In this document: piece by piece, positions 16,062-25,115 of the stretch
Position numbering within the stretch: the stretch's first letter is position 1
Layout of the letters: each line of letters opens with the position of its first letter
Source: DATCYX01 sp963714425
GTDB lineage: Bacteria; Chloroflexota; Anaerolineae; Anaerolineales; UBA4823
DNA length: 64,000 nt
NCBI GenBank assembly: GCA_963714425.1
Contig: CAVQOI010000013.1
Span: 1-64,000 of the forward strand
Direction: 5' to 3'
Made by a program: the position numbers and the translations under genes
Notes under the pieces: generated by a model
What the model saw: the letters and a program-made list of their open reading frames with translations, nothing else
Told to the model about the DNA's origin: nothing
The model's database searches: none

Positions 16062-18191
16062 ATGACATCTTCCCTTTCTCCTTTCTTCTCCCCCAAAGGC
16101 ATCGCTCTGATCGGCGCCACCACCAATCCGATTAAGCTGGGCTATGGGCTGGCGCGCAACCTGGTGCAGAGCAATTACCAGGGCATGGTGCACTTCGTCA
16201 ATCCCAAAGGTGGCAGCCTCTTGGGGAGACCGATGTACACTTCACTCGCCGATGTCCCCGATCCGGTTGATCTGGCGATCCTGCTCATTCCGGCGTCTGC
16301 GGTGCTGCAGGCCATCCAGGAATGCGGCGAGCGTGGCGTGCGCGCGACCATCATCGCCTCCGGCGGCTTTCGCGAGACTGGCGAGGAAGGTGCAGCTTTG
16401 GAGAAACGCTGCCTGGAGATGGCACAGCGCTACGAGATGCGCCTGCTCGGTCCCAATTGCATCGGCCTGCTGGATACGCACCTGCCGCTGGATGCTACCT
16501 TTCTGCCACCCCCCGGACCGCTGCCCGGTGATGTGGCTTTCATCTCCCACTCAGGAGCCATCTGTGCCGCGGTAATTGATTGGGCGCGCGGGCAGGGTTT
16601 TGGCCTGTCACGCTTGGTTAGCCTGGGTAACCAGGCGGATGTGAACGAGACCGATGTGCTCGCTGCGGTGAGCGCAGACCCGTTCACGCGTGTGCTTACT
16701 CTGTACTTGGAAGGTGTCAGTGATGGGCGTCGTTTCGTGGAGGAAGCCGGGCGCGTCGCGCGCCAGAAGCCTATCATAGCGCTCAAGGTGGGGCGTTTCG
16801 CCAGCGGGCAAAAGGCAGTCATGTCACACACGGGAGCCCTGGCAGGTCAGGAGAGCGCTTTCAACGCTGCATTTCGCCGCGCTGGCGTGATCCGCGCTGA
16901 GACCAGTGAGGAGATGTTCGATTGGGCGCGGGCGCTGGCCTGGTGCCCTCCGCCAACTGGCAGGGCCGTAGCAGTGCTCACCAACGCCGGAGGCCCAGGG
17001 GTCACTGCGGCGGATGCGTTGGAGTTGAGCGGTATGCGCATGGCTGTTTTGAGCAACGCAACCCGGCGGGCAATGGACTCGATATTACCCCCTGCCGCCA
17101 GCCTGCACAACCCGGTGGATATGCTGGCTTCAGCGACACCTGAGCAGTATGCCGAGTGCCTGCGAATTCTGGTGGAAGATGAGGGCGTTCACGCCGTGCT
17201 GGTGATCCTGCCTCCACCACCCATGCACACTGCTGGAGCGGTCGCCAAGGCGCTCATCCCGGTGGTGCACGCTGCTGCGAAGCCTGTGGTTATCGCCTTG
17301 ATGGGTGAGCGCCTCATCCAGGAGGCTGTGGAACATTTCCGCGCTGCCCGCGTGCCTGAATACCGGTTTCCAGAACGCGCCGCCTCAGCCCTGGCAGTGC
17401 TGGCACAGCGCGCGGAATTCTTACAAAGACCAGAGCCGGTGGGAGAAGACCTACCTGGTGTGGATCTTGATACTGCCCGACATGCGTTGATAACGCGCGC
17501 AGCCCTCAGCGAATCTCTGCAATCCAAAGGTGTCATCCCGGCTGAGAGCCTCCACGCGTTACTCGAAGCTTACGGAATTCCCAGTCTGCAAGTTGGGCTG
17601 GCGCTTTCTTCCGAGGAAGCCGTCCAATTGGCGCGAGGGTTTGGCTTCCCGGTAGCGCTCAAGGTTGCCTCGCCAGACATTCCTCACAAATCCGATGTGG
17701 GAGGGGTATTGCTAGACCTGACAGATAGCAGGCAAGTGGCGGATGGTTTTGTCACGATAATGCACAACAGCCGCCACGCTCTACCAGGAGCGCGCATCGA
17801 GGGCGTGCACGTCCAGCGCATGCTGCCAGAAGGCCAGGAGTTGATCGTTGGCGCAGTACGGGACCCGCAGTTCGGTCCGCTGGTGATGTTTGGTTCTGGC
17901 GGTGTGGAGGTCGAAGGTTTGAAGGATGTGGCTTTTGCGCTGGCGCCTTGCACACGAGCCGAAGCCGAAGAGATGCTGGAGAGCACCTGGGCAGGTCGCA
18001 AGCTGCGTGGCTACCGCAACATCCCGCCCGCCGACCGGGAGGCCGTTATGGATGTGCTGCTGCGCCTTTCACAGCTCGCCGCTGATTTTCCTCAGATCGC
18101 TGAGATTGAGATCAATCCGCTGCGAGTGCTACCGGAAAAGGGTGGGGCTTTCGCCATCGATGCCCGTGCGGTTGAAGCTCGCTCAGGCTGA
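16062..18191 (+). CDS. Acyl-CoA synthetase, NDP(ADP)-forming (acetate-CoA ligase type)
   Basis: A 709-residue fusion of the alpha and beta parts of ADP-forming acyl-CoA synthetase, which makes ATP from acetyl- or acyl-CoA, ADP and phosphate. The order is CoA-binding Rossmann domain (GIALIGATTNPIKLGYG, about residues 12-28), succinyl-CoA-ligase-like domains with the likely phospho-His in VMSHTGALAG (about 254-263), and a C-terminal ATP-grasp domain with HKSDVGGV and GSGGVEVEGLKDVAF. The length of about 700 is normal for the fused form. It is a single gene, with no good SD before ATG 16062. It suggests energy conservation by acid formation in fermentative metabolism. Confidence 0.92.
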   Translation: MTSSLSPFFSPKGIALIGATTNPIKLGYGLARNLVQSNYQGMVHFVNPKGGSLLGRPMYTSLADVPDPVDLAILLIPASAVLQAIQECGERGVRATIIASGGFRETGEEGAALEKRCLEMAQRYEMRLLGPNCIGLLDTHLPLDATFLPPPGPLPGDVAFISHSGAICAAVIDWARGQGFGLSRLVSLGNQADVNETDVLAAVSADPFTRVLTLYLEGVSDGRRFVEEAGRVARQKPIIALKVGRFASGQKAVMSHTGALAGQESAFNAAFRRAGVIRAETSEEMFDWARALAWCPPPTGRAVAVLTNAGGPGVTAADALELSGMRMAVLSNATRRAMDSILPPAASLHNPVDMLASATPEQYAECLRILVEDEGVHAVLVILPPPPMHTAGAVAKALIPVVHAAAKPVVIALMGERLIQEAVEHFRAARVPEYRFPERAASALAVLAQRAEFLQRPEPVGEDLPGVDLDTARHALITRAALSESLQSKGVIPAESLHALLEAYGIPSLQVGLALSSEEAVQLARGFGFPVALKVASPDIPHKSDVGGVLLDLTDSRQVADGFVTIMHNSRHALPGARIEGVHVQRMLPEGQELIVGAVRDPQFGPLVMFGSGGVEVEGLKDVAFALAPCTRAEAEEMLESTWAGRKLRGYRNIPPADREAVMDVLLRLSQLAADFPQIAEIEINPLRVLPEKGGAFAIDARAVEARSG

Positions 18192-18244
18192 TGCGCGTAT
18201 TAGGTTTGGACTCGCTCGCCGCTCCCCCAGCCAGCCCGAATATT

Positions 18245-19366
18245 CTATGCATCGTCGGTTGTGCCAATTGTCCTCAATAAATCCATTAACTGTGCCAGCC
18301 CTTGTTCCAGAGGCTTGGTGTAAATAAATTCCCCGGTCGTGTGAGCGCCTCCACCGCTGGTGAGCCCGATACACACTGCTGGTAGTCCCAGGCTAAGGGG
18401 AATGTTAGCGTCGGTAGAGCCGATTTTGTACTGTGGTTGGATTCCCTGAGCCTCCAGGCAGCGCGCTGCCTGGAGCACAAGCGGATGGTCCTGCGGTAGC
18501 TCACCGGCTGGCCGTTCCCCGGCAATCTCGAAGGTCAGTTCAACATCCTTGCGTTGACCCGCCTGGATCAGAGTTTCCAGCTGCTCAGCAAGGATACTCA
18601 GAGTGTGCTGAGATTCTGAGCGCAGATCGACCAGGCACTCTGCCTGCGATGCAATACTGTTGACGGTTGTCCCTCCGGTGATTACGCCAACATTCAAGCT
18701 GGTACGCGGCTCAGAAGGCAACGGTAGACCAGCCATGCGCGTGATCAGGGCTGCCAGCTCGTGGATCGCGGATGGCTGTCCATGATCCACCCAGGCGTGT
18801 CCACCGGGTGTATGGGCGATGATACGGTAGCGCTTCACGCTCAAACCCTTGTGATAGACCTGTCCGAGTGCCATGCCTTCCAGAATCAGGTACGCCAGGG
18901 GCTGCGCTCCAAAAAGATCGACCACTGCCCTCATGCCGCACAGATTACCCAGTCCCTCCTCTCCCGCGTTGGCAACCAGCCAGATATCACCTGGCAAGAC
19001 TGAGGAGGCAGGACGGGAAATATTGCGCATAGCCCACACAATTGCAAACAAGCCGGCTACACCCAGGGCATTATCCCCGATCCCAGGCGCGAAAATCATA
19101 TCTTCTTCGCGGCGCGCATCCAGGGGTGTGTCGCTGGGAAAAACGGTGTCCAGGTGGGCGCTGACCACCAGCGGCGCACGTTTCCCGCTGCCGGGCAGCC
19201 GGGCGTACACATTCCAGAGCGAGTCCATCGATAAGTCGCTCAAGCCTTCCTGACGGAACTGATCCAGGACAAACTTGGCGCGAGATTTCTCGCTAAATGT
19301 TGGGGCGGGGATTTGCTGGATGGCGATCGCCATCTCTATTACGCGTGCTGTAAGACCGGGTTCCAT
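18245..19366 (-). CDS. M20 family metallopeptidase
   Basis: A 373-residue zinc-dependent amidohydrolase/peptidase. Metal-ligand motifs are SAHLDTVF (about residues 70-77, first His and Asp), GIGDNALG (the bridging Asp) and NAGEEGLGN (the catalytic Glu pair). The last His ligand is probably in GGGAHTTGEF near the C-terminus. A dimerisation domain is inserted around residues 175-285. ATG 19366 has GAGG just upstream and is preferred to TTG 19393. It follows the PfkB gene on the same strand by 36 bp. The substrate, a dipeptide or an acylated amino acid, is not assigned. Confidence 0.88.
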   Translation of the reverse strand: MEPGLTARVIEMAIAIQQIPAPTFSEKSRAKFVLDQFRQEGLSDLSMDSLWNVYARLPGSGKRAPLVVSAHLDTVFPSDTPLDARREEDMIFAPGIGDNALGVAGLFAIVWAMRNISRPASSVLPGDIWLVANAGEEGLGNLCGMRAVVDLFGAQPLAYLILEGMALGQVYHKGLSVKRYRIIAHTPGGHAWVDHGQPSAIHELAALITRMAGLPLPSEPRTSLNVGVITGGTTVNSIASQAECLVDLRSESQHTLSILAEQLETLIQAGQRKDVELTFEIAGERPAGELPQDHPLVLQAARCLEAQGIQPQYKIGSTDANIPLSLGLPAVCIGLTSGGGAHTTGEFIYTKPLEQGLAQLMDLLRTIGTTDDA

Positions 19367-19402
19367 TGCACCTCTTCCTTGTTGTTTGGGCAATTCGCCT
19401 TG

Positions 19403-20422
19403 CTATATCTTGCGCACCCCTTGACGGAGCGAATCCAATCTCGCCTGGGCAAGACCAGGGAGCGAATCCCGGGCATAAAATGGACCGACACCTTCAACTA
19501 CTAAGGAGGCCGATATGTTGCCGAATAAAGCTGCTTCAAGCGGGTCATAGGTGCGCCGGTAGCCTGCCAGAAAGCCACCACAGAAAGCGTCACCCGCTCC
19601 GCCAGGATCGACCATGCGGGATGGGTAGGCGGGGATCTCCCAACGATTGCGCCCAGGAGCATCATACAGGTACTGGCCACCTTCGCCACGCTTGATCACG
19701 ATAACCTCGCACCCATACGCGGCTAACGCTTCAGCCATCTGCCACTGATCGCTAGAGCGTCCCTCAAACAGAGAGACCATCTCATCTTCCGATGGCAGAA
19801 ATGCAGTCAGACCGGTTAGCAGGGCGGGCACGTCGTCCCAGAATGTGGGGTTCATATATCCGGGGGAGGGATCCAGCGTAACCGTTGTAAATTCAGCCTG
19901 GCGCAAGACCGCCGGCAGCAAGCTGTGGGTCAGGTAATCCAGCGGGCATAAGTGAGCAGCGCTGGCGTCGAGATAATCCGAGGGGATATCTCCCTGGCGC
20001 AGGGATGTGGGCAGCAAATTCGTGCGGCTGCCCAGCGAGGCGGATGCGTCGCGGTATCCCAGAAGGGCTTTTGGGAATGGTAGCCCGACCCGAGCGTAAT
20101 GCGCCACAGGGTCTTCTGTGGCCCGCACCGAACGGCTGATGTAGGCAATGAAATTGCGCAGGTCTACCGGTTGCGACAGCACTCGCACGCCGCGCGTGTC
20201 CAGGCCACGGCTGCGAAAGTCAGAAAGCCATTCCTCGGGGTAGTCCTCGCCGACGCGCGCCAGGATTGCGGGGGGAGGGGCCGGCTCCCAGATGGCCACC
20301 CCCACAGCAGCATAAAGCACGTTCCCGCCCGGTACGTCTGACAGGGCCTCACCTGAGGGCAAGAGTATGTATTCCCTACGCAGTTGTCCGGCGATGAGAT
20401 AACGAGGGGAGCTGGTTTCCAT
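19403..20422 (-). CDS. PfkB family carbohydrate/nucleoside kinase
   Basis: A 339-residue ribokinase-fold kinase. The C-terminal signature VDPGGAGDAFCGGFLAGY (about residues 271-288) carries the catalytic Asp in GAGD and the anion hole. The N-terminal GGNVLYAAVG (32-41) is the substrate-side signature. Sequence between them is not diagnostic for ribose, fructose or adenosine, so the sugar is left open. The ATG lies 6 bp after a TACAAT box and has no SD sequence. A 7-bp inverted repeat (20437-20453) sits in the promoter spacer. It precedes the M20 peptidase gene and may share its transcript. Confidence 0.88.
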   Translation of the reverse strand: METSSPRYLIAGQLRREYILLPSGEALSDVPGGNVLYAAVGVAIWEPAPPPAILARVGEDYPEEWLSDFRSRGLDTRGVRVLSQPVDLRNFIAYISRSVRATEDPVAHYARVGLPFPKALLGYRDASASLGSRTNLLPTSLRQGDIPSDYLDASAAHLCPLDYLTHSLLPAVLRQAEFTTVTLDPSPGYMNPTFWDDVPALLTGLTAFLPSEDEMVSLFEGRSSDQWQMAEALAAYGCEVIVIKRGEGGQYLYDAPGRNRWEIPAYPSRMVDPGGAGDAFCGGFLAGYRRTYDPLEAALFGNISASLVVEGVGPFYARDSLPGLAQARLDSLRQGVRKI

Positions 20423-20428
20423 AGTGAA

Positions 20429-20434
20429 ATTGTA
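20429..20434 (-). promoter_or_regulatory. -10 box TACAAT directly before the PfkB start
   Basis: TACAAT ends 6 bases before ATG 20422 with no SD sequence, so a leaderless mRNA is expected. The spacer holds the inverted repeat CGAAAAT-TAC-ATTTTCG (20437-20453). Confidence 0.55.
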
Positions 20435-20460
20435 CGCGAAAATGTAATTTTCGTGGAATC

Positions 20461-21396
20461 TTATTTAGATGCTAGGGCGAGAAATACATCCTCTAAAGTC
20501 GGCTCGACGATCTCGAGGCGTATCCCGCGGATGCCGGCTTGGACCAGGCGTTCGTTCAATGTCGCTTCATTTACATCAATGGGTGTGATCGCCCGCAGGT
20601 GGTCGCCAGCCAGACCAGCCCGCAGCACGCACTCGCACGACTCCAGCGCGTCCAGGGCATCCAGTAGGGACGAAGTACCCGCGTCCATGCTCTCATCCAC
20701 GAATACGTCCCAGGCAACACCCGGCATTGAGCTGGTCTTGAGCGATGAGGGGGTGTCGATTGCGAGCAGCTTGCCATCCCGCATGATGCCCACCCTGCCG
20801 CAATATTCAGCTTCGTCCATATAGTGGGTGGTGACCAGGGCAGTCACACCCTCATCCACCAATGCGTAAATGAGATCCCAGAAGGCGCGCCGGGCGGTTG
20901 GGTCGACACCGCTGGTAGGTTCGTCCAGGAAGAGCAGCCGCGGTTTGTGCACGATGGCGGTTCCCAACGAAAGCCGCTGCCGCCAGCCAGTCGAGAGATT
21001 GCTCACACGATCGTTCTTGAGCTGGGTTAACCCGACCAGCTCCAGCACCTCATCCAGTCTTTTTGGCGAGCTCTCGCCATATACACCCGCGTAGAAGGAC
21101 AGGTTCTCGAGTGCAGTAAGATCGTGATACAGGGCGAATTTTTGTGACATGTATCCGGATCGAGCGCGGACTTCCTCTGCCTGGCGCACTACGTCATATC
21201 CCAGAACGCGGGCTTCGCCATCGCTGGGGATGAGCAATCCCAGCAGCATGCGGATGGTAGTGGTTTTGCCAGACCCATTCGGTCCTAAATAACCTACCAC
21301 CTCTCCAGCGTTCACTGTGAAAGAGACGTGATCGACCGCCGTGAAGTCGCCAAACCGGCGGGTTAATTCCCTGGCAATAATAACTTCGCTGTCCAT
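20461..21396 (-). CDS. ABC efflux ATP-binding protein (DrrA/YbhF-like, second NBD)
   Basis: A 311-residue ATPase. Walker A is GPNGSGKTT (about residues 39-47), the signature is LSTGWRQRL (about 136-144), and Walker B is LLFLDEPTSGVDP. The C-terminal 80 residues form the regulatory tail of DrrA-like exporters. It resembles the C-terminal NBD of the fused E. coli YbhF, but here it is a separate gene 9 bp after the other ATPase gene. It should work with the HlyD-like adaptor and ABC-2 permease of the same operon to expel hydrophobic compounds. Confidence 0.9.
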   Translation of the reverse strand: MDSEVIIARELTRRFGDFTAVDHVSFTVNAGEVVGYLGPNGSGKTTTIRMLLGLLIPSDGEARVLGYDVVRQAEEVRARSGYMSQKFALYHDLTALENLSFYAGVYGESSPKRLDEVLELVGLTQLKNDRVSNLSTGWRQRLSLGTAIVHKPRLLFLDEPTSGVDPTARRAFWDLIYALVDEGVTALVTTHYMDEAEYCGRVGIMRDGKLLAIDTPSSLKTSSMPGVAWDVFVDESMDAGTSSLLDALDALESCECVLRAGLAGDHLRAITPIDVNEATLNERLVQAGIRGIRLEIVEPTLEDVFLALASK

Positions 21397-21405
21397 CGGC
21401 GTACC

Positions 21406-22362
21406 TTACTCCAATAGTGAGATAAATACATCTTCAAGCTGGGGGGGAACGACGCGCAGCTCGGCGATCTCCCCACCCTCGACGATTATGCGCTCTTTCA
21501 GGCGCTTCAAGACTGCGTCGGCTTCCCCGAGACGCAAACGTAGATGGACGCGGTCGCCAAACATCTGGGCGTCTTCGACGCTCTCATCCGCAAGAGCCAG
21601 GCGGCGCAGTAAGCCCAGTGGCTTTCCACGCAGCTCTAGGATGCGACCAATCAGGCTCAGGCGCAATTCGGCAGGCGTGCCCTCTACCAGCTTGCGCCCA
21701 TTGCGCAGGAAACCCACACGGCTGCAGCGCGCGGCTTCGTCCATATACGGCGTGCTGACCAACACTGCCACCTGGTCGCCGTTGTGACTGGAGCGGTTGA
21801 CCAGGCGAATGATTAACTGCCAGAAATCCTGGCGCGTGACCGGATCCACGCCGGTTGTGGGCTCATCCAGGAGAAGGATGCGTGGGCGGTGCACCAGCGC
21901 TGCCGCCAAGCCCAGCTTCTGCTTCATACCGCCGGAGAGATGGCCTGCCAGCCGGTCCACGAATGGATCCAGCCCGACAAACCCCAAGATTTCCATGCAA
22001 CGCGGATACCATTCGGCAGAGCTTAGCCCGCGCACCTCGGCAAAGAAGCGGATATTCTCCAAAACGGTCAGATCTTCATAAAGTGAAAAGCGCTGGGGCA
22101 GGTAGCCAATTTGAGCGCGGGCCTGTTCGGTGTGGCGGGTCACGTCGTAGCCATCGATGCTCAGACTGGACGCCGGCTGTGTTTTGCTGCGGTCGAGTGT
22201 CATTGCCCCGCACAGCAGGCGTAAGGTGGTGGTTTTACCAGCACCATCTGGCCCCACCAACCCGTAGATCTCTCCAGCGCCTACGTGCAGGCTGAGCCCG
22301 TCGACAGCGTGCGTCTCACCAAATGACTTATATACGTTGATGGCTTCGATCAAAATGCGCAT
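21406..22362 (-). CDS. ABC efflux ATP-binding protein (YbhF-like, first NBD)
   Basis: A 318-residue ATPase of the same exporter. Walker A is GPDGAGKTT, with Asp where Asn is more usual; the signature is LSGGMKQKL and Walker B is ILLLDEPTTGVDP. The GPDGAGKTT form is typical of the N-terminal NBD of YbhF-like proteins, supporting the split-YbhF reading. It lies 52 bp after the HlyD gene and 9 bp before the second ATPase gene, all on the minus strand. An asymmetric ATPase pair, one per permease half, is expected. Confidence 0.9.
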   Translation of the reverse strand: MRILIEAINVYKSFGETHAVDGLSLHVGAGEIYGLVGPDGAGKTTTLRLLCGAMTLDRSKTQPASSLSIDGYDVTRHTEQARAQIGYLPQRFSLYEDLTVLENIRFFAEVRGLSSAEWYPRCMEILGFVGLDPFVDRLAGHLSGGMKQKLGLAAALVHRPRILLLDEPTTGVDPVTRQDFWQLIIRLVNRSSHNGDQVAVLVSTPYMDEAARCSRVGFLRNGRKLVEGTPAELRLSLIGRILELRGKPLGLLRRLALADESVEDAQMFGDRVHLRLRLGEADAVLKRLKERIIVEGGEIAELRVVPPQLEDVFISLLE

Positions 22363-22414
22363 GGATAATGGGAGTTGTATTCCACAAGGTCTCGTGTAGC
22401 TCGGCGATTGGCTG

Positions 22415-23758
22415 CTACTCCCCGAAGATAACGTCGGCGGGCATGCCTGGCTTGAGCTTTCCCTCCGGGCTGCCTACGGCAAGCTCCACGGCAAACACCG
22501 TCGTTCGTCGACCTTCTTCAGTCTGTACGTTGCGCGGGGTGAACTCGGCCTGGTCGGCGATGCGCACCACGCGGGCTTCAAAAGTCTCTCCTGGGTAGGA
22601 ATCGACCGAGACGCGGGCGCTCTGCCCAAGGCTGATCGTGCCGTAACGGTCTTCTGGCACGTAAACTGTGATGGACAGGTCATCTAATCGCAGCAGGGAG
22701 AGCAGCGGCGCGCCCGGCACGGATACCTCACCCGGCTGCACCGAGCGGGTGAGCACGACGCCGTCAATGGGAGCGGTGATGACCAATCGGGCAATCTGCG
22801 CTTCAAGCACCTGCACCGCACCGCGGGCGACCTCGACCTGTGCCTGGGCGACCGCCAACTCCTCGGGACTGGGGTCTGCTCTGGAGGCTGCCAGGTTGGC
22901 TTCGGCGGTCATCAGGCTAGCTTGCGCCAGGGCTAGGGCGTCGGGATCGAGGCCATCCACCAGCTTGTCCAGGCGGCGTTCGGAGTCTGCCAGATTGGCC
23001 TCCGCCAGGCCCACATCGGCCTTGGCCAGCGCCAGCTCATAGCTATTGGCTGTACCCACCAGGTTGTTGTAGCGCTCCACCATAGAGTCGTATTGTTTTT
23101 GAGCAGCAGCCACCTGCGCCAGGAAGATCGCCCGATTGAGATTGCTCTGATCCTTTTTCTCGTATGGCTCAAAATCCTCTTGGGCGTCTTCGAGCTTATC
23201 CTGGGCGATAACCACTGAGGCCCAGGCGGAGTCGATATCCGCCGGGTCGGCGTTGGTCTCAACGTTATCCAGATACTGCTGGGCTTTATCGCGTGACTTG
23301 TCGATGGCGGCGATGGTCTGTTCCAGCTGAGCGGCTGCCAGAGGAGCGGTATCGCTCAGCGCTTGCAAGGCTTGCTGAGCTCTGGTAAGCTCAAGCTCAG
23401 CCGATGCAACTGCCAGCTGGCGCTGCTCAGCTGAGGGACCGCGCGCGGCCAGGTTGTAGCTGGCCTGCGCCAGGTGCAGGGCGGCCTGCGCCTGGCTCAA
23501 CTGCGCCTGTAGCATGGCGTCATCGAAGCGCACGAGCACTTCACCTGCCATAACCTCTGCACCCTCATCGGCCAGAACCTCCAGCACACGCCCTCCTATT
23601 TCGGGGGCGATGACCACTTGCGTTCCCTCGATGGTTCCCGAGGCAGCTAAGGCGCCGACATTGCCGTTCCCTTGCCCCTGGGTAAAATACCAGACCGCAC
23701 CCCCGGCAATCACGACCAACAATAGGATAGGGATGAGTTTTCTTGGATTGGGATGCAT
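22415..23758 (-). CDS. HlyD/YbhG-like membrane-fusion adaptor
   Basis: A 447-residue periplasmic-type adaptor. A single N-terminal anchor (about residues 9-26) is followed by a biotinyl-lipoyl-like half (GTQVVIAPEIGGRVLEVLADEGAEV), a long Ala/Gln/Leu-rich coiled-coil hairpin (about 85-320), the second lipoyl half (TAPIDGVVLTRSVQPGEV) and a beta-barrel. It is longer than YbhG because the hairpin is extended. GAGGAGG precedes the ATG. Adaptors of this type join an inner-membrane ABC exporter to an outer-membrane channel, but Anaerolineae are thought to be mostly monoderm, so it may instead span the thick envelope (inference). No TolC gene is nearby. Confidence 0.9.
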   Translation of the reverse strand: MHPNPRKLIPILLLVVIAGGAVWYFTQGQGNGNVGALAASGTIEGTQVVIAPEIGGRVLEVLADEGAEVMAGEVLVRFDDAMLQAQLSQAQAALHLAQASYNLAARGPSAEQRQLAVASAELELTRAQQALQALSDTAPLAAAQLEQTIAAIDKSRDKAQQYLDNVETNADPADIDSAWASVVIAQDKLEDAQEDFEPYEKKDQSNLNRAIFLAQVAAAQKQYDSMVERYNNLVGTANSYELALAKADVGLAEANLADSERRLDKLVDGLDPDALALAQASLMTAEANLAASRADPSPEELAVAQAQVEVARGAVQVLEAQIARLVITAPIDGVVLTRSVQPGEVSVPGAPLLSLLRLDDLSITVYVPEDRYGTISLGQSARVSVDSYPGETFEARVVRIADQAEFTPRNVQTEEGRRTTVFAVELAVGSPEGKLKPGMPADVIFGE

Positions 23759-23796
23759 AGAAACCTCCTCATATCGTGCGATAGCATCTACTCACG

Positions 23797-23872
23797 CCCC
23801 CACCCCCTGCCCCTCCCCAATTTTCGGGTTCTTTCCCCCCTTCTCGGCGAGGGAAGGGGGGCTGGGTGAGTA
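23797..23872 (-). repeat. G-rich hairpin/quadruplex intergenic element, copy 1
   Basis: On the minus strand this reads G4-A-G4-CA-G5-T-G5 at 23818-23797. Next to it (23843-23866) is a hairpin with six-base C and G arms. It is the same element as at 30741-30776 and 49169-49206. It lies between the permease and HlyD genes of the efflux operon, so the mRNA carries the G-rich strand. Confidence 0.65.
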
Positions 23873-23981
23873 CATACTTGCGTTGTGCAGAGTTCGTCGT
23901 GCGACTTACAGCATATCTTGCACGAATCGTTATTCGAACTTCATATCCAGTCAACGATCATCAGTCTACAAGCCGCGATCC

Positions 23982-25115
23982 TTAATCCAGCCTCTTTCGG
24001 AAGCGCAGCGCGGCCGCGGTCATGATGGCAGTGCCAAAGAGCGCCAGCGCAAAGATCTCCCTTTGGAGCATATCGGCGCTTATACCTTTGAGCAGCAAGG
24101 AGCGAATAATTACCAGGTAGTAGCGCAACGGCATCAGGTATGAGAGCCACTGCATCAACAAGGGCATGGCCTCTAATGGAAAGAAGAAGCCGGAGAGAAA
24201 GATGCTGGGCAACAGCGTGAAGAATACCGTGAGTATGGCCTCCTGCTGGGTGTTGGCGATGGTGGAAACCAGCAGGCCGATTCCCAGGCTGGAAGCCAGG
24301 AACAAGCCAGAGAGCAGCAGGAGCAGGCTCAGGTCGCCGCGAATTGGGAGCTTAAACCACAGCGCGCCGATCGCTAGAATTTCCAGCGTGTTCAAAAAGG
24401 CCAGGATGACGTAGGGCACCAGCTTGCCTACGATCAGCTCCCAGGGGCGGATTGGGGTGACGATGAGCTGTTCAATGGTGCCGCGCTCGCGCTCGCGCAC
24501 GATGGCGGTTGCAGTGAGGATCGAGGTGATGGTGTAAAGGATCATGCCGATCACGCCGGGGATCATGAAATATGAATTTATCATATCGGGGTTGTACCAC
24601 ACCTGGGTGCGCACCTCGACGGGCGGGCGCACCGCAAAGGGCTGGCCGCGCCGCCCCAGACGGGCGGAAAGCACTCTTGTGGCGTGTTGCTGTCCTATTG
24701 AGGTCGCCGCCGAGAGGGCTGTGGCTGCAACAGTTGGGTCGCTGCCGTCCAGGATAAAGGCCACCTCTGCCTGGCTCTCACCCTGCAGATTTACGCCATA
24801 ATCCGGCGGGATCACCAACCCGGCGCGCGCCTTTCCGCTATCTATCAAATCGCGCATCTCTTGCTCGGAGCCCACCTCGTACGCCAGGGAGAAATAATCG
24901 GCAGCGCGATAGGAATCCAACAATAGACGCGCTTCGGGGCTGCGGTCCTGGTCCAATACCGCCAGGGGGATGTTGCGCACATCGTTTGTGGCGGCGTAGC
25001 CCAGCAGGAAGAGCTGCATGATCGGCATAACGATCACCAAAGCCAGCGTGCGCGGGTCGCGCAGGATCTGCAAGAATTCTTTACGAATCAGGGAAGTGAG
25101 GCGGGAGTTGATCAT
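23982..25115 (-). CDS. ABC-2 type efflux permease (YbhS/YbhR-like)
   Basis: A 377-residue exporter permease. The N-terminal RKEFLQILRDPRTLALVIVMP and the first helix up to FLLGYAA are typical of YbhS/YbhR/DrrB-like proteins. A large extracytoplasmic domain (about residues 45-175) separates helix 1 from the C-terminal block of five helices (about 178-370). ERERGTIEQLIVTPIRPWEL is the conserved loop that contacts the ATPase. It overlaps the TetR stop codon by 4 bp. Only one permease gene is present, whereas E. coli ybhFSR has two; it may homodimerise. Confidence 0.9.
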   Translation of the reverse strand: MINSRLTSLIRKEFLQILRDPRTLALVIVMPIMQLFLLGYAATNDVRNIPLAVLDQDRSPEARLLLDSYRAADYFSLAYEVGSEQEMRDLIDSGKARAGLVIPPDYGVNLQGESQAEVAFILDGSDPTVAATALSAATSIGQQHATRVLSARLGRRGQPFAVRPPVEVRTQVWYNPDMINSYFMIPGVIGMILYTITSILTATAIVRERERGTIEQLIVTPIRPWELIVGKLVPYVILAFLNTLEILAIGALWFKLPIRGDLSLLLLLSGLFLASSLGIGLLVSTIANTQQEAILTVFFTLLPSIFLSGFFFPLEAMPLLMQWLSYLMPLRYYLVIIRSLLLKGISADMLQREIFALALFGTAIMTAAALRFRKRLD

